Source of the DNA: an uncultured Bacteroidales bacterium
Lineage (GTDB): Bacteria > Bacteroidota > Bacteroidia > Bacteroidales > Muribaculaceae
DNA: 64,000 nt
Direction: 5' to 3'
Assembly (NCBI GenBank): GCA_900544535.1
Contig: UQVH01000012.1
Span: forward strand, 1 to 64,000
In this document: in pieces, positions 34,183 to 42,519 of the stretch
How the letters are laid out: every line of letters starts with the position of its first letter
How positions within the stretch are numbered: position 1 is the first letter of the stretch
The notes under the pieces: model-generated
Seen by the model: only the letters and a program-made list of their open reading frames with translations
Told to the model about the DNA's origin: nothing
Databases searched by the model: none
Position numbers and translations under genes: made by a program

Positions 34183-34216
34183 GCCTTGTAACCGACACCG
34201 GTTGCAAGGCTTCTTC
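34183..34216 (+). terminator. Terminator after the tRNA
   Basis: AGCCTTG(T)AACCG pairs with CGGTT(G)CAAGGCT around an ACAC loop, followed by TCTTCATTTTT. It ends the tRNA transcript. Confidence 0.75.
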
Positions 34217-34366
34217 ATTTTTAGCCTCTTTGTGTGGGGCGGACAGTCCGGCGGTATATGAAGATATGGCAAAAGGAGGCAGACGTGTCCGTCACGGACT
34301 CATCTGTCTCCTTTTGTAGGATATTCTGTCGGGAGGCTGACTTTTCGGATTTTTAAGTTTGCCAGA

Positions 34367-34786
34367 TCAGAAAGGCAGGTCGTCGGTAGCCGAGGGGGTG
34401 AGGTCCGGAGCCGGCGGAGCGGGAACTGCATTGGGAGCGGCATAGCCCTGAGGCATCTGCTGGGCGGGTCCGTAGGCTGCGGGTGCGCCATATGCTCCGG
34501 GTGCGGGTGCGGTGCCGGGGGTGGCATCTTCGGCTTTCCATGCGCGGATGTCGACATACCAGCGGCCGTTGTATTCGCGGCTGTCAATGTCGAAACTGAT
34601 TTTCACCATCTGGCCTACCTGCAAGGGGAACTGGTCGACGCGGTCGCCGAAAAAGTTGAAGAATACTTTGCGCGGATAGGTTTCCTGAGTTTCAAGTACG
34701 TATTCACGCTTTTTCCATGCGTTTCCTTTCTGGGACTGGCCGCCCACTTCGGGGAGCGCCACAATGATTTTTCCTGTAACTTCCAT
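34367..34786 (-). CDS. DUF3127 single-strand-binding-like protein
   Basis: A 139-residue protein when begun at ATG 34786 (MEVTGKIIVALPEVGG). The frame is open upstream to 34867, but the promoter's transcription start lies inside that stretch. The first 85 residues form a DUF3127 OB-fold (KKREYVLETQETYPRKVFFN, VKISFDIDSREYNGRWYVDI); the remainder is a Gly/Ala/Pro-rich flexible tail ending in DDLPF. This layout of OB fold, disordered linker and acidic-hydrophobic tip is the layout of bacterial single-strand-binding protein SSB, whose tip binds DNA repair partners. DUF3127 proteins are uncharacterised. It stands alone, just after the tRNA. Confidence 0.8.
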   Translation of the reverse strand: MEVTGKIIVALPEVGGQSQKGNAWKKREYVLETQETYPRKVFFNFFGDRVDQFPLQVGQMVKISFDIDSREYNGRWYVDIRAWKAEDATPGTAPAPGAYGAPAAYGPAQQMPQGYAAPNAVPAPPAPDLTPSATDDLPF

Positions 34787-34844
34787 ATTGTTGATCAGAG
34801 TTTTTCGGATTGATTTATGAGACCGCATCAAAACGGACTGACTA

Positions 34845-34876
34845 CAAAAGTAATCAATTTCCTTCAACCGACCAAA
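34845..34876 (-). promoter_or_regulatory. Promoter of the DUF3127 gene
   Basis: On the minus strand TTTG at 34876-34873 and TACTTTTG at 34852-34845 are 20 bases apart. Transcription should begin near 34838, which decides the ATG at 34786. Confidence 0.7.
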
Positions 34877-34958
34877 TCAGAACCGGCCGCCGATAAAAAC
34901 TTTTTTCATAAAATTCTCTTATTTTCTGTCTGACCTATCCTTTATCATGTAGTAGTTG

Positions 34959-36470
34959 TCAGGGCTTTTCCCAGACAGTTATGCTTTTGCGCAAGGCAAC
35001 ACGCCCGTATTTTTTCATCTGTTGGCTGCTGTTTCCTTTTAGTTGTCTGAGCGTGTAGATTTTGACAGGTCTGAAACCTATGAGTTCGGCTAAAAGGGTC
35101 GAGATGAAATCGACGGGAATGACTTCACCCGCATAGCGGACATTGTCATTGACGAAGGCTATCTTTGCCCCGTGCCGACAGACGCGAAACAGTTCGAAGA
35201 AGAGAAAGGTCAGTTCGGTAAAATAGCCTTCGACCATCTGCAATACCCCCTTGTTATTGATTTCGCCGTTGTCGGCCCGCTGTTTCAGGGCCCGGAGGGT
35301 CTCATGCAACGGTGTGCACGAAGCAATTATACCGGAGATCTTCTCAAAATCGGTCGGGCGGCCGATGGTAGTGTAGAAGTCTTTGAGTGTCTCGATTTTC
35401 GGTTTGTTTTCTACGGTGCATGACAACAGATCCTGACGCATACGGCGAATACCATCGTCGGTGACTCCAAGATAGGCAAGCTCAAGGGCGTAGGTGCGTG
35501 TGTAGTCGTAGCGGTTACAGTAGGGGGGCGACGTGATAACTGCATCGACAGTCCCGGCAGGCTGTAAGGGAATATTGAACAGCACGTTTTCTTCGCGGAA
35601 ATCACATCGGGTGTCCCGTTGTGGCGGAGGGGTGTTGCGGAGAAGGACGATGTCGGATATTACATGGTCAAGCTCGGCGAGGATCGCGCTTTTGAATGAA
35701 GGAATTTCCCCTTTGTCCAATTTTACGACCATTGGCTTGCGTCCGGTTTCCTTGCGCTTTTTGACGGCCCGGATTATTTTGGGTGAGCGAATGTCCCATC
35801 GGAGATACTGTCCGTCTTTTGCCGAATAACTGATACGTTCCAGTATATTCACACAACAAAGCCGGAAGAGAGTTTTGCTGATTTCTGAAAAAGCAGAGGA
35901 GGCGATGAGGCCGGTGAAGTAATTCAGTGCTATGGCTGTCGCTTTCGGATAGCCGTCTTCTGTTATGGTTATGTATGGGGTCTCGGTCTGATAGTCTGCC
36001 GGGACTTCCTGCTCGCAGATGAATTCCACCATGCGGCGGAGTTCTTCAAGGTCATAGTCGCGGACCGCGCTTTTTGCTTTGATTGCGATGGCCGACATGG
36101 GAAGGATGTCATAGCCCAGGCTGTCAAGCCCTTCCGATGCGGCAACCAGAGCTGTTGTGCCCGAGCCCATGAAAGGGTCAAGAATAGTTTCGCCGGGCAT
36201 GAGACGAAATTCACTGATGAGGTTTCTGACGAGTTCTGCCGAAAAGCCCTCCTTGTATTTCAGCCAGCCGTGTATGCAATCGTTTTTGCTCAGTTGGAAA
36301 CTGACGCTGCGCCGGTCGAATTTGTCAGTGATTTCAATCAGCGGCCAATATTTTTCTTCAAGATGTATTCTTTCAGTATCTGAGGCGAAGCCATCTGCCG
36401 AAAAGGATGTGAGTTTCCAGTTGTCAGAGGCGCTTTGTGCGGGGTATTCAGTAAAAAGACTCGGAGTCAT
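34959..36470 (-). CDS. Modification methyltransferase of a type II restriction system
   Basis: 503 residues, counted from ATG 36470, which lies five bases after the endonuclease stop; an upstream in-frame TTG is unlikely to be used. The AdoMet-binding motif I is DPFMGSGTT at 98-106 and the catalytic motif IV is TSPPY at about 313-317, which is the N4-cytosine type rather than N6-adenine (usually DPPY). The order I, then a long specificity region, then IV is that of the alpha class. It should protect the host sequence cut by the upstream endonuclease, inferred to be CYCGRG. A matching site (CCCGAG) lies within the gene itself at 36160. No gene follows on this strand. Confidence 0.88.
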   Translation of the reverse strand: MTPSLFTEYPAQSASDNWKLTSFSADGFASDTERIHLEEKYWPLIEITDKFDRRSVSFQLSKNDCIHGWLKYKEGFSAELVRNLISEFRLMPGETILDPFMGSGTTALVAASEGLDSLGYDILPMSAIAIKAKSAVRDYDLEELRRMVEFICEQEVPADYQTETPYITITEDGYPKATAIALNYFTGLIASSAFSEISKTLFRLCCVNILERISYSAKDGQYLRWDIRSPKIIRAVKKRKETGRKPMVVKLDKGEIPSFKSAILAELDHVISDIVLLRNTPPPQRDTRCDFREENVLFNIPLQPAGTVDAVITSPPYCNRYDYTRTYALELAYLGVTDDGIRRMRQDLLSCTVENKPKIETLKDFYTTIGRPTDFEKISGIIASCTPLHETLRALKQRADNGEINNKGVLQMVEGYFTELTFLFFELFRVCRHGAKIAFVNDNVRYAGEVIPVDFISTLLAELIGFRPVKIYTLRQLKGNSSQQMKKYGRVALRKSITVWEKP

Positions 36471-36475
36471 TGTTG

Positions 36476-37432
36476 TCAGAGACTTATAATCCAATCGCAA
36501 TAAGATGTCAGTTGTGAATCGACTGTGAGATTTGCAGCGAAACTCAGCCTTGAATCCTCCAATTGAGCCCAGATTTCTTTTGCCATATTAGTTTCGATGG
36601 CAGCCGCTATGAACGATGTCTGAATCGGAGCCGGGTGAAAAGCTGCTCGGATGCGTGTCAAAGCGGTATTCCCGGTTTTCCAGTGCTCGTCAGCTCCGGC
36701 TGGGTCTATGCCTCCTTTGAGTTCTCCGAACATCAGTGCTCTCTGAGTCTGTCTGACAATTTTGCCTCCGGCAAAGTCGTGGGTGTCTCCGTCGAAAAGG
36801 CAGATGTCCACATTCTTGTTGACTACCGGGATGGTTGTATTGAAAAAGAGCAGTCGATTCTTGCACTCGTGAATCCACTGAATTGCCGCAAGTTTGGCTG
36901 CGTTTGCGAAATCGGTCTCATAGTCGCCGGGCTCCCAGTTATTGACATTCTTTTTGTTTTTGGAAAGAATGGAGTAGCCGATTTCACGCAGAGTCAGAAG
37001 TGAAAGCAGCTTTCGTACAAATTTTGTTTGGGCGAGTTCTCCGACATAGTTGCGCATCGAACCTCCGAGTGAATCACCCTTGATGAGGAGAAAGCGGTAA
37101 GTCAGCTCGTCGGCAAAGTCCTGGCCTGCCGGCTCAAGAAAATTCTTTATCAGCTCATGGATGGCTTTGGTCTTATCGTCGTCAGTGAAGTATTTGAACG
37201 CTTTGTCCGAAAGCCCTGAGGCTGTGAGCAATGCCGGGCGAATAGCCGGAATGTCGAGCAGGGCTATCGGTGTCGATGCGGTCTGCGCATATGCGCGCAA
37301 AGTGCGGGCCTGTTCGATGTGAGGACGGGCTTTTTCGTTTTTTGCCAAGGCGGCTTCGATGAAACCGGTTCGGGTCTGCTCTCTCGATGTGATGAGCTCG
37401 GCGGCTGATGTGATTGGGAGTAGTGGGTCCAT
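36476..37432 (-). CDS. Type II restriction endonuclease, AvaI/BsoBI family
   Basis: 318 residues. The PD-(D/E)XK active site is Asp209 (NVDICLFDG), Glu237 and Lys239 (GELKGG), followed by His250 in DEHWKT; spacing of 28 residues between the aspartate and glutamate, and the histidine 11 past the lysine, is the same as in BsoBI (Asp212, Glu240, Lys242, His253). The family cuts C/YCGRG. The length (BsoBI is about 323) also fits. The methyltransferase gene is directly downstream, completing the system. The -7 element TATCTTTG ends seven bases before the ATG, so the mRNA may be leaderless. The actual recognition site is inferred. Confidence 0.88.
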   Translation of the reverse strand: MDPLLPITSAAELITSREQTRTGFIEAALAKNEKARPHIEQARTLRAYAQTASTPIALLDIPAIRPALLTASGLSDKAFKYFTDDDKTKAIHELIKNFLEPAGQDFADELTYRFLLIKGDSLGGSMRNYVGELAQTKFVRKLLSLLTLREIGYSILSKNKKNVNNWEPGDYETDFANAAKLAAIQWIHECKNRLLFFNTTIPVVNKNVDICLFDGDTHDFAGGKIVRQTQRALMFGELKGGIDPAGADEHWKTGNTALTRIRAAFHPAPIQTSFIAAAIETNMAKEIWAQLEDSRLSFAANLTVDSQLTSYCDWIISL

Positions 37433-37439
37433 TTATCGG

Positions 37440-37447
37440 CAAAGATA
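37440..37447 (-). promoter_or_regulatory. -7 element of the restriction-modification operon
   Basis: On the minus strand this is TATCTTTG, a perfect TAnnTTTG. Its last base is separated by seven bases from the endonuclease ATG. No -33 TTTG is visible at the standard distance. Confidence 0.5.
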
Positions 37448-37519
37448 CAAACTTTTTTGTAAACCGGGTGCGGTCGCCGGTGGATTGCAAGGTGCGGGTA
37501 AGTGTGAAATCTGATATAA

Positions 37520-37568
37520 AACTACGGAATTCCGTAGTTGACACACGTGCGCCGGAATGATAATTTTG
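37520..37568 (+). promoter_or_regulatory. C10 protease promoter overlapping a 20-bp palindrome
   Basis: AACTACGGAATTCCGTAGTT at 37520-37539 is a perfect palindrome. The -33 TTG (37538-37540) begins inside its right half and the -7 element TAATTTTG lies at 37561-37568, 20 bases further on. A dimeric regulator bound to the palindrome would cover the -33 element of the protease promoter; it is also 80 bases upstream of the restriction gene on the other strand. Confidence 0.6.
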
Positions 37569-37635
37569 CAATAATAAGAAGTTGTTTAAAAACAATAGTT
37601 AAAATCTCTCTAATGATAACCAATAAATCTTAACT

Positions 37636-40600
37636 ATGACAATGAATTTTTACCGGATTTTGCGACAGAGGCTGACTTCAGTATTCTGTACTGTCTTGGT
37701 TCTGCTGACGGCATTTGATGTGTCGGCGGCACGCATCAGCCGTAGGTCGGCTATGCAGACGGCGTCCGAGTTCCTGAATTTGCACCGGCGTAACTCCACT
37801 GATGGGCCGTTCTGGGGTAACAAACAGTCGACGGGTGTTGATAAAGAGCTCGTCAGTCTTGCCGAGACAGAGGCCTACTATGTGTTTGCGGCCCCGTCTG
37901 CCCGCGGCTTTGTGATTGTGGCGGCTGACGATGGAGTGAACCCTGTCGTCGGCTATTCCGATGACGCCGTTTTTGACCCTGCAAGCCTTCCGCTGGCCCT
38001 TAAAGCCTATCTGAGCGACTATTCGCGGGTGGTCGGGGCCATAAGTTCCGGCGCGGTCAAATATCAGCGCTCCACGCGTGGCGGTCAGGCCGTCGCTCCG
38101 CTGATGACCGTGAAGTGGAACCAGGACGATCCTTACAACCGGCTTGCCCCTGACAAGGGGTCTGCCAAAGCGTACACCGGCTGCGTCGCTACGGCTATCG
38201 CGCAGGTGATGAAATATCACCGTTTCCCTGCTTCCGGACGCGGTGTGGCAGGTGAAAACAACTACTCTGACCAGAAAATAGAGTTAGGTCACGTTTATGA
38301 CTGGGACGCGATGCTCGATGAGTATGAAACAGGCGCTTACAGCGACGCTCAGGCCGATGCCGTGGCTACGCTTATGCGCGATGTAGGCTACTCCGTGAAC
38401 ATGGACTACGGTTACAACGCATCAAGCGCGCCGACCGCCAATATTCCTGCGGCGATGTGCCGTCATTTCAACTATTCTACTGATATTAAATATGTGTTCC
38501 GTTCGTGCTATTCGACGCAGGGCTGGATCGACGAGATACGCGCGAGTCTTCTGCGCTCGGAGCCTGTGTTGTATGGCGGTGTCGACGGCCGCAATTCCGG
38601 CCACCAGTTCGTGTGCGACGGCATCGACTCCGACGACATGCTTCACATCAACTGGGGCTGGGGCGGATATGGCGACGGATATTTTGACATGAACATCCTT
38701 TCGCCCGAATATCTCGGCATCGGCGCCGGTGAGGAGGGTGCCTATTACCGCGAGCAGGACATGATTTTCAATATCCGTCCGGGCGACCCGAACGCCGACA
38801 ATCTCGCCTGGCGCGCGCCTGTGTCCATCGACAAAGTGTCGGTGGGCAACACCGCTTTCGATGAAAACGGACGTTTCCTCCCGAACAACAGCTGGGACGA
38901 CAATGTAACTATCGGCTTCAATTTCCAGGCTACAAATTCAACCGGCTTCAAGATTGAGTCCTACACACTGGCTTTCGCTCTGATGATAAGCGATGCGTCA
39001 GGCAATCCGGTCGGTGTCTACAATCCTAACAGCGTCGGGTCGCTTGAGGCCGGATATTACCGTAAGTCATACGTCGGTATGGATTGGAAGAAAGGCATGT
39101 TGCCCGACGGGCATTACTCTGTCAGCATAGTGCTTGTTCCCAACGACAAGGGTCAGGACGCCAAACCGGCCGATATTCTGCCGCTCAACTCAGGTGACCT
39201 CAACTGCGTGAGAATCAAGGTGGAGAACGGCGACGTATATCTCGAAGACATGTCAATGATGGGCAACCCGCTTACGCCGGCTCTGAAACTGACCGACGTG
39301 CGGACAAGCGGAAATCTTTATGCCAAGGCTCAGAATCAGTTCACTCTGACTGTCCGGAACACGTCGAGTATCGCCGAAGAGGAATATTATGATGTCTACC
39401 TCGTCCCTGAAAGCGAGGATAAACCGGATATAAGTCTGGACAGCTATCAGTCATATGCCAGCGGAAATATTTTTACTTATCCGGGTGTGGAGAGGGAAAT
39501 CGCTATGGAATGCTGGGCCGCTCCCGATGTTCCCGGCCGTTACAGAGTGTATCTGTCGCGTTACTCGTCTGCGACTCAGTCAAGGATGATTATGCCGTCT
39601 GACGAGCCGTTCTATGTTGATGTGCTTGAAATGCCGACCGACCGGCTGTGTATGGTCAGCGCCCTGAAACTCAACAAGCAGACGTATTGCAGGAATACCT
39701 ATATCCGTCTCGGTGTCGATTTCACCTATAACAATCCCGGTTCTTATTTCACGACCGACATGGAGCTGTGGGCGCGTCCGAAAGGAAGCACCGACGGCTA
39801 TGAGTTCATGCTGTTGAAGAAGAGCGGCCAGTCGGTTTATGCCGGCTCCAACACTTTCAGCGTCCTCGACTGGAGCGACCAGGATGTCGTGTGGTATGAG
39901 CCGTTTGGCGAATACGAGGCGTATATCAAATATACCGACGCCGACGGCAATATCAAAGTGATGGACGGCGACGGCAATCTCGCCGGATTTACGCTGACGG
40001 CGAGCGACGCGACGATGTATGCGGAGCTTTCGGCTCCGGTGGTTGTGAACAATGGCCGCCCGGTCGAGGCTGTAGACTGGACCTATTTCGATGTCGAGAT
40101 TGAGTTCATGACCACGACCGGCCTGAAAATCAATACTGACGGCTCTACATCGGTCGATGTTTACAGGTCGCCCCGCGGCGGGCGGTGGCTGGATTCGTTC
40201 ACCACTGCAAATGTGACTTTCGATAAAACCGAACTCGCTCCCGGCGAAAAGACGAAAGCCCATGCCCGCATACTCTACCGCGCGGTTGACAGCGAGCCTG
40301 ACCTGATCGGCACCAAGCTTTACATCCAGTTCAATTATCTGCAGACGGAGGAGGGCAGCTGCCGTGTTCACCCCGGAGAGTTTATCGGCACGACCGGTTT
40401 CAGACTCGGCGATGACGGTTCCGGCATAGGGAATATTGCTGCCGACGGTGCTACGCCGGTTGTGACCCCGCGTCAGGGCGGTCTGACGGTGAGCGGCATC
40501 GCTGAGGGTTCGGCTGTCAGCCTTTATACTTTGGACGGAAGGTGTGTCCGCACCGCTACCGCCGGCGCTGCTGAAATGCAGATCGACGGCATTGCTCCGG

Positions 40601-40668
40601 GACTGTATCTTGTCAGCGTGCTTCCGGCCGACGGCGCCCGGTTTGCCGCTAAAGTCATCGTCCGGTAA
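37636..40668 (+). CDS. C10-family cysteine protease with type IX-like tail
   Basis: A 1010-residue secreted protease of the streptopain (SpeB) family. After a signal peptide (to about residue 32) comes a Spi-type inhibitory propeptide (residues 33-150: ISRRSAMQTASEFLNLH, YYVFAAPSARGFVIVAADDG). The catalytic cysteine is Cys183 (YTGCVATAIAQVMKYHRFP) and the catalytic histidine His323 (SGHQFVCDGID), followed by HINWGWGG. Residues 380-940 are several immunoglobulin-like beta domains. The final 65 residues (GSAVSLYTLDGRCVRTATAG, GIAPGLYLVSVLP) are a type IX sorting domain, consistent with export to the cell surface. It is a single gene, with an operator-like palindrome in its promoter. Confidence 0.92.
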   Translation: MTMNFYRILRQRLTSVFCTVLVLLTAFDVSAARISRRSAMQTASEFLNLHRRNSTDGPFWGNKQSTGVDKELVSLAETEAYYVFAAPSARGFVIVAADDGVNPVVGYSDDAVFDPASLPLALKAYLSDYSRVVGAISSGAVKYQRSTRGGQAVAPLMTVKWNQDDPYNRLAPDKGSAKAYTGCVATAIAQVMKYHRFPASGRGVAGENNYSDQKIELGHVYDWDAMLDEYETGAYSDAQADAVATLMRDVGYSVNMDYGYNASSAPTANIPAAMCRHFNYSTDIKYVFRSCYSTQGWIDEIRASLLRSEPVLYGGVDGRNSGHQFVCDGIDSDDMLHINWGWGGYGDGYFDMNILSPEYLGIGAGEEGAYYREQDMIFNIRPGDPNADNLAWRAPVSIDKVSVGNTAFDENGRFLPNNSWDDNVTIGFNFQATNSTGFKIESYTLAFALMISDASGNPVGVYNPNSVGSLEAGYYRKSYVGMDWKKGMLPDGHYSVSIVLVPNDKGQDAKPADILPLNSGDLNCVRIKVENGDVYLEDMSMMGNPLTPALKLTDVRTSGNLYAKAQNQFTLTVRNTSSIAEEEYYDVYLVPESEDKPDISLDSYQSYASGNIFTYPGVEREIAMECWAAPDVPGRYRVYLSRYSSATQSRMIMPSDEPFYVDVLEMPTDRLCMVSALKLNKQTYCRNTYIRLGVDFTYNNPGSYFTTDMELWARPKGSTDGYEFMLLKKSGQSVYAGSNTFSVLDWSDQDVVWYEPFGEYEAYIKYTDADGNIKVMDGDGNLAGFTLTASDATMYAELSAPVVVNNGRPVEAVDWTYFDVEIEFMTTTGLKINTDGSTSVDVYRSPRGGRWLDSFTTANVTFDKTELAPGEKTKAHARILYRAVDSEPDLIGTKLYIQFNYLQTEEGSCRVHPGEFIGTTGFRLGDDGSGIGNIAADGATPVVTPRQGGLTVSGIAEGSAVSLYTLDGRCVRTATAGAAEMQIDGIAPGLYLVSVLPADGARFAAKVIVR

Positions 40669-40689
40669 ATTGCGGCAACTGTAAGCAAA

Positions 40690-40706
40690 GACAGCCGCCG
40701 GCTGTC
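40690..40706 (+). terminator. Hairpin after the C10 protease
   Basis: GACAGCC at 40690-40696 pairs with GGCTGTC at 40700-40706. The T run after it is weak (AGACAGGATTTC), so it may only slow transcription. Confidence 0.5.
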
Positions 40707-40724
40707 AGACAGGATTTCATAAAA

Positions 40725-40761
40725 AACGAACTGAGGCCTCCGCGGTTTGCGGGGGCCTCAG
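40725..40761 (-). terminator. Terminator of the HdeD-like gene
   Basis: The arms 40731-40743 and 40749-40761 pair over 13 bases (one G-T pair), and the minus strand then reads TTCGTTTTTT. Confidence 0.75.
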
Positions 40762-40789
40762 GCATATCATTTAATCAACGCTAAGAAAG

Positions 40790-41344
40790 TTAGCGGCGTT
40801 CGGCGGGTTTCATGTCGTAGGAAAGCATTGCGAGTGTGAAGCCCCAGTAGATGAAGGCCAGAGAGGTGAGGAAGCTTGTCATTGCCATGTCCTGAACCCA
40901 GCCGGCTTCAATGAAGAAGAATCCGATGAGCATCAGCAGAATGCCGTTGATGAGCTGGAGCCACCAGTAGCGGCGTGCGCTTTGGCTGACTGCGCTGCAA
41001 AGGGCGCTGATGCCCCAGTAGATGAAGATGAAGGCGATGAAATAGGGGAAAACCATTTCTGAAAGTACCACGCTGCGGACCATAAGGAAGCCGATGAACA
41101 TGTCGATCACGCCTCCGGCAAGCCACCATCCCCAGCCTTTGCCGCGGTCAGGGCCTGAAGATACAAGGAGTTGGACGATACCTACGAGAACGAGGAGCCA
41201 TCCGAAGATTTGAGAAGCTACCGCATAGCCGGCTACCGGCCAGAACCAATAAGCGAAACCGCAGATTACCATGAGGATTCCCGCTGTGAGGATCACCCAC
41301 CAATAGCGGGTCTGTCCCCAGAATTTTTCGATTAGCGTTTTCAT
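40790..41344 (-). CDS. HdeD-like DUF308 membrane protein
   Basis: A 184-residue polytopic membrane protein with six hydrophobic segments arranged as three pairs (WVILTAGILMVICGFAYWF, SQIFGWLLVLVGIVQLL, GWWLAGGVIDMFIGFLMV, YFIAFIFIYWGISALCSA, LQLINGILLMLIGFFFI, FLTSLAFIYWGFTLAML). This repeat pattern matches DUF308/HdeD proteins, of which E. coli HdeD is linked to acid resistance. The function here is unknown. It is a single gene with its own terminator. Confidence 0.85.
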   Translation of the reverse strand: MKTLIEKFWGQTRYWWVILTAGILMVICGFAYWFWPVAGYAVASQIFGWLLVLVGIVQLLVSSGPDRGKGWGWWLAGGVIDMFIGFLMVRSVVLSEMVFPYFIAFIFIYWGISALCSAVSQSARRYWWLQLINGILLMLIGFFFIEAGWVQDMAMTSFLTSLAFIYWGFTLAMLSYDMKPAERR

Positions 41345-41537
41345 AACGACTTGTGTTTTTTGTTAATAGTTGAAATTGATTTTGCGATTATAAATTCGTG
41401 TGTTTGTCCATAAGTGACAATGCTGAAACGTGTGGTCAGTCTGTCGGGTCACTCATTGTAATATAATAACACCCGGTCTTTTAAATTTGTTGAGAAAAAT
41501 AGCTCTGCTCTTCGGATTGTTTTTCTCCCATACTGTC

Positions 41538-42428
41538 TCAGGGGATTTCGGCGGCGGTTTCGGCGGCCGAGGTGAGATAGTGGCTGACAAGTTCGGCGTA
41601 TTGCGGCGTGGTTTTGAAGCGGCGGATCTGCGAGTCGAGAGTGTCGGCGAGGGCCGTGTTGTCTTTGTTTACCACCCACGACTGGAACTGGGTGAAGGAG
41701 ACGGGTGTGGTGATGTTGATGCCCGGATAGTCTTCGGCGAGGCGTTCGGCTTTGGCTTCGTTGATAACGGCGCGAGGCACACGGCCCATTGCCGTCAGCA
41801 TGAACAGCTGTTCGGCGCTGTGGATGGAGTCGTGGCGCAGTATGATCGTGTCGCCTATTTCATGGCTCAGATTGCGCAGGCGTTCGGCGATGGGCGTACC
41901 CCCTACGGTCCAGACTTCCTTGCCTGCAAGATCGAGCCGCGAGCGCAGAGTGGTGTCACGGCTGATGAGCACCTGGCGGTCGAGATAGACCGGCTCGGTG
42001 AAACGGAAGCTGTCGCGCTTCGATGCTGTCACGGGGTAGTCGGAGATGACTACGTCGTAGACACCGCGCTTGAGCTCTTCGAGTGCAGCGGTGACAGATG
42101 AGACAGGGTAGAATTTCACGTTGTCGCCATAGAGTGCTGCCATCTGTTTCATCATCTCGTAGTTGAACCCGGCCAGAGAGTCGCCGTAGCGGTAGAGCGA
42201 CATCGGGGAGTAGTCGATTGCGACGTTGATGGTGTCGCCTTTTGCGCGTGTGTACTCATAGCCGTTGTGGCTCACCGGCGACGAGCAGCTCCGGATGGAT
42301 ACGATCACTCCCACGGCGATCAGTATGAGTGATAGGAGTATGCCGCCGCGCGGACCTTTGAGCGAATCGGCGAGATTGCCGTGACGGTGTGTGGCCTGTG
42401 TGTGTTTGTCTTTGTCTGAAGGTGTCAT
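41538..42428 (-). CDS. Membrane-anchored family 3 solute-binding protein
   Basis: 296 residues from ATG 42428; the open frame runs to 42467, but that codon is a TTG. After a cytoplasmic tail of about 30 residues is one membrane anchor (GILLSLILIAVGVIVSI), then a periplasmic solute-binding domain of the SBP_bac_3 type: INVAIDYSPMSLYRYGDSLA, GFNYEMMKQMAALYG, YDVVISDYPVTASKRDSFRF, TEPVYLDRQVLISRD. This fold binds polar amino acids or, in MltF, acts as a regulatory domain; no lytic domain is attached and no ABC permease is nearby. It follows the putative porin gene by 91 bases on the same strand. Confidence 0.8.
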   Translation of the reverse strand: MTPSDKDKHTQATHRHGNLADSLKGPRGGILLSLILIAVGVIVSIRSCSSPVSHNGYEYTRAKGDTINVAIDYSPMSLYRYGDSLAGFNYEMMKQMAALYGDNVKFYPVSSVTAALEELKRGVYDVVISDYPVTASKRDSFRFTEPVYLDRQVLISRDTTLRSRLDLAGKEVWTVGGTPIAERLRNLSHEIGDTIILRHDSIHSAEQLFMLTAMGRVPRAVINEAKAERLAEDYPGINITTPVSFTQFQSWVVNKDNTALADTLDSQIRRFKTTPQYAELVSHYLTSAAETAAEIP

Positions 42429-42519
42429 TTCGGGCTGATTGTCTGATACATTCAAGTATATAAACAATCGGTCCGCGAAAAAAGGTCGGTAATGGATGGC
42501 GGGAGGTCTGAATCCGGGA

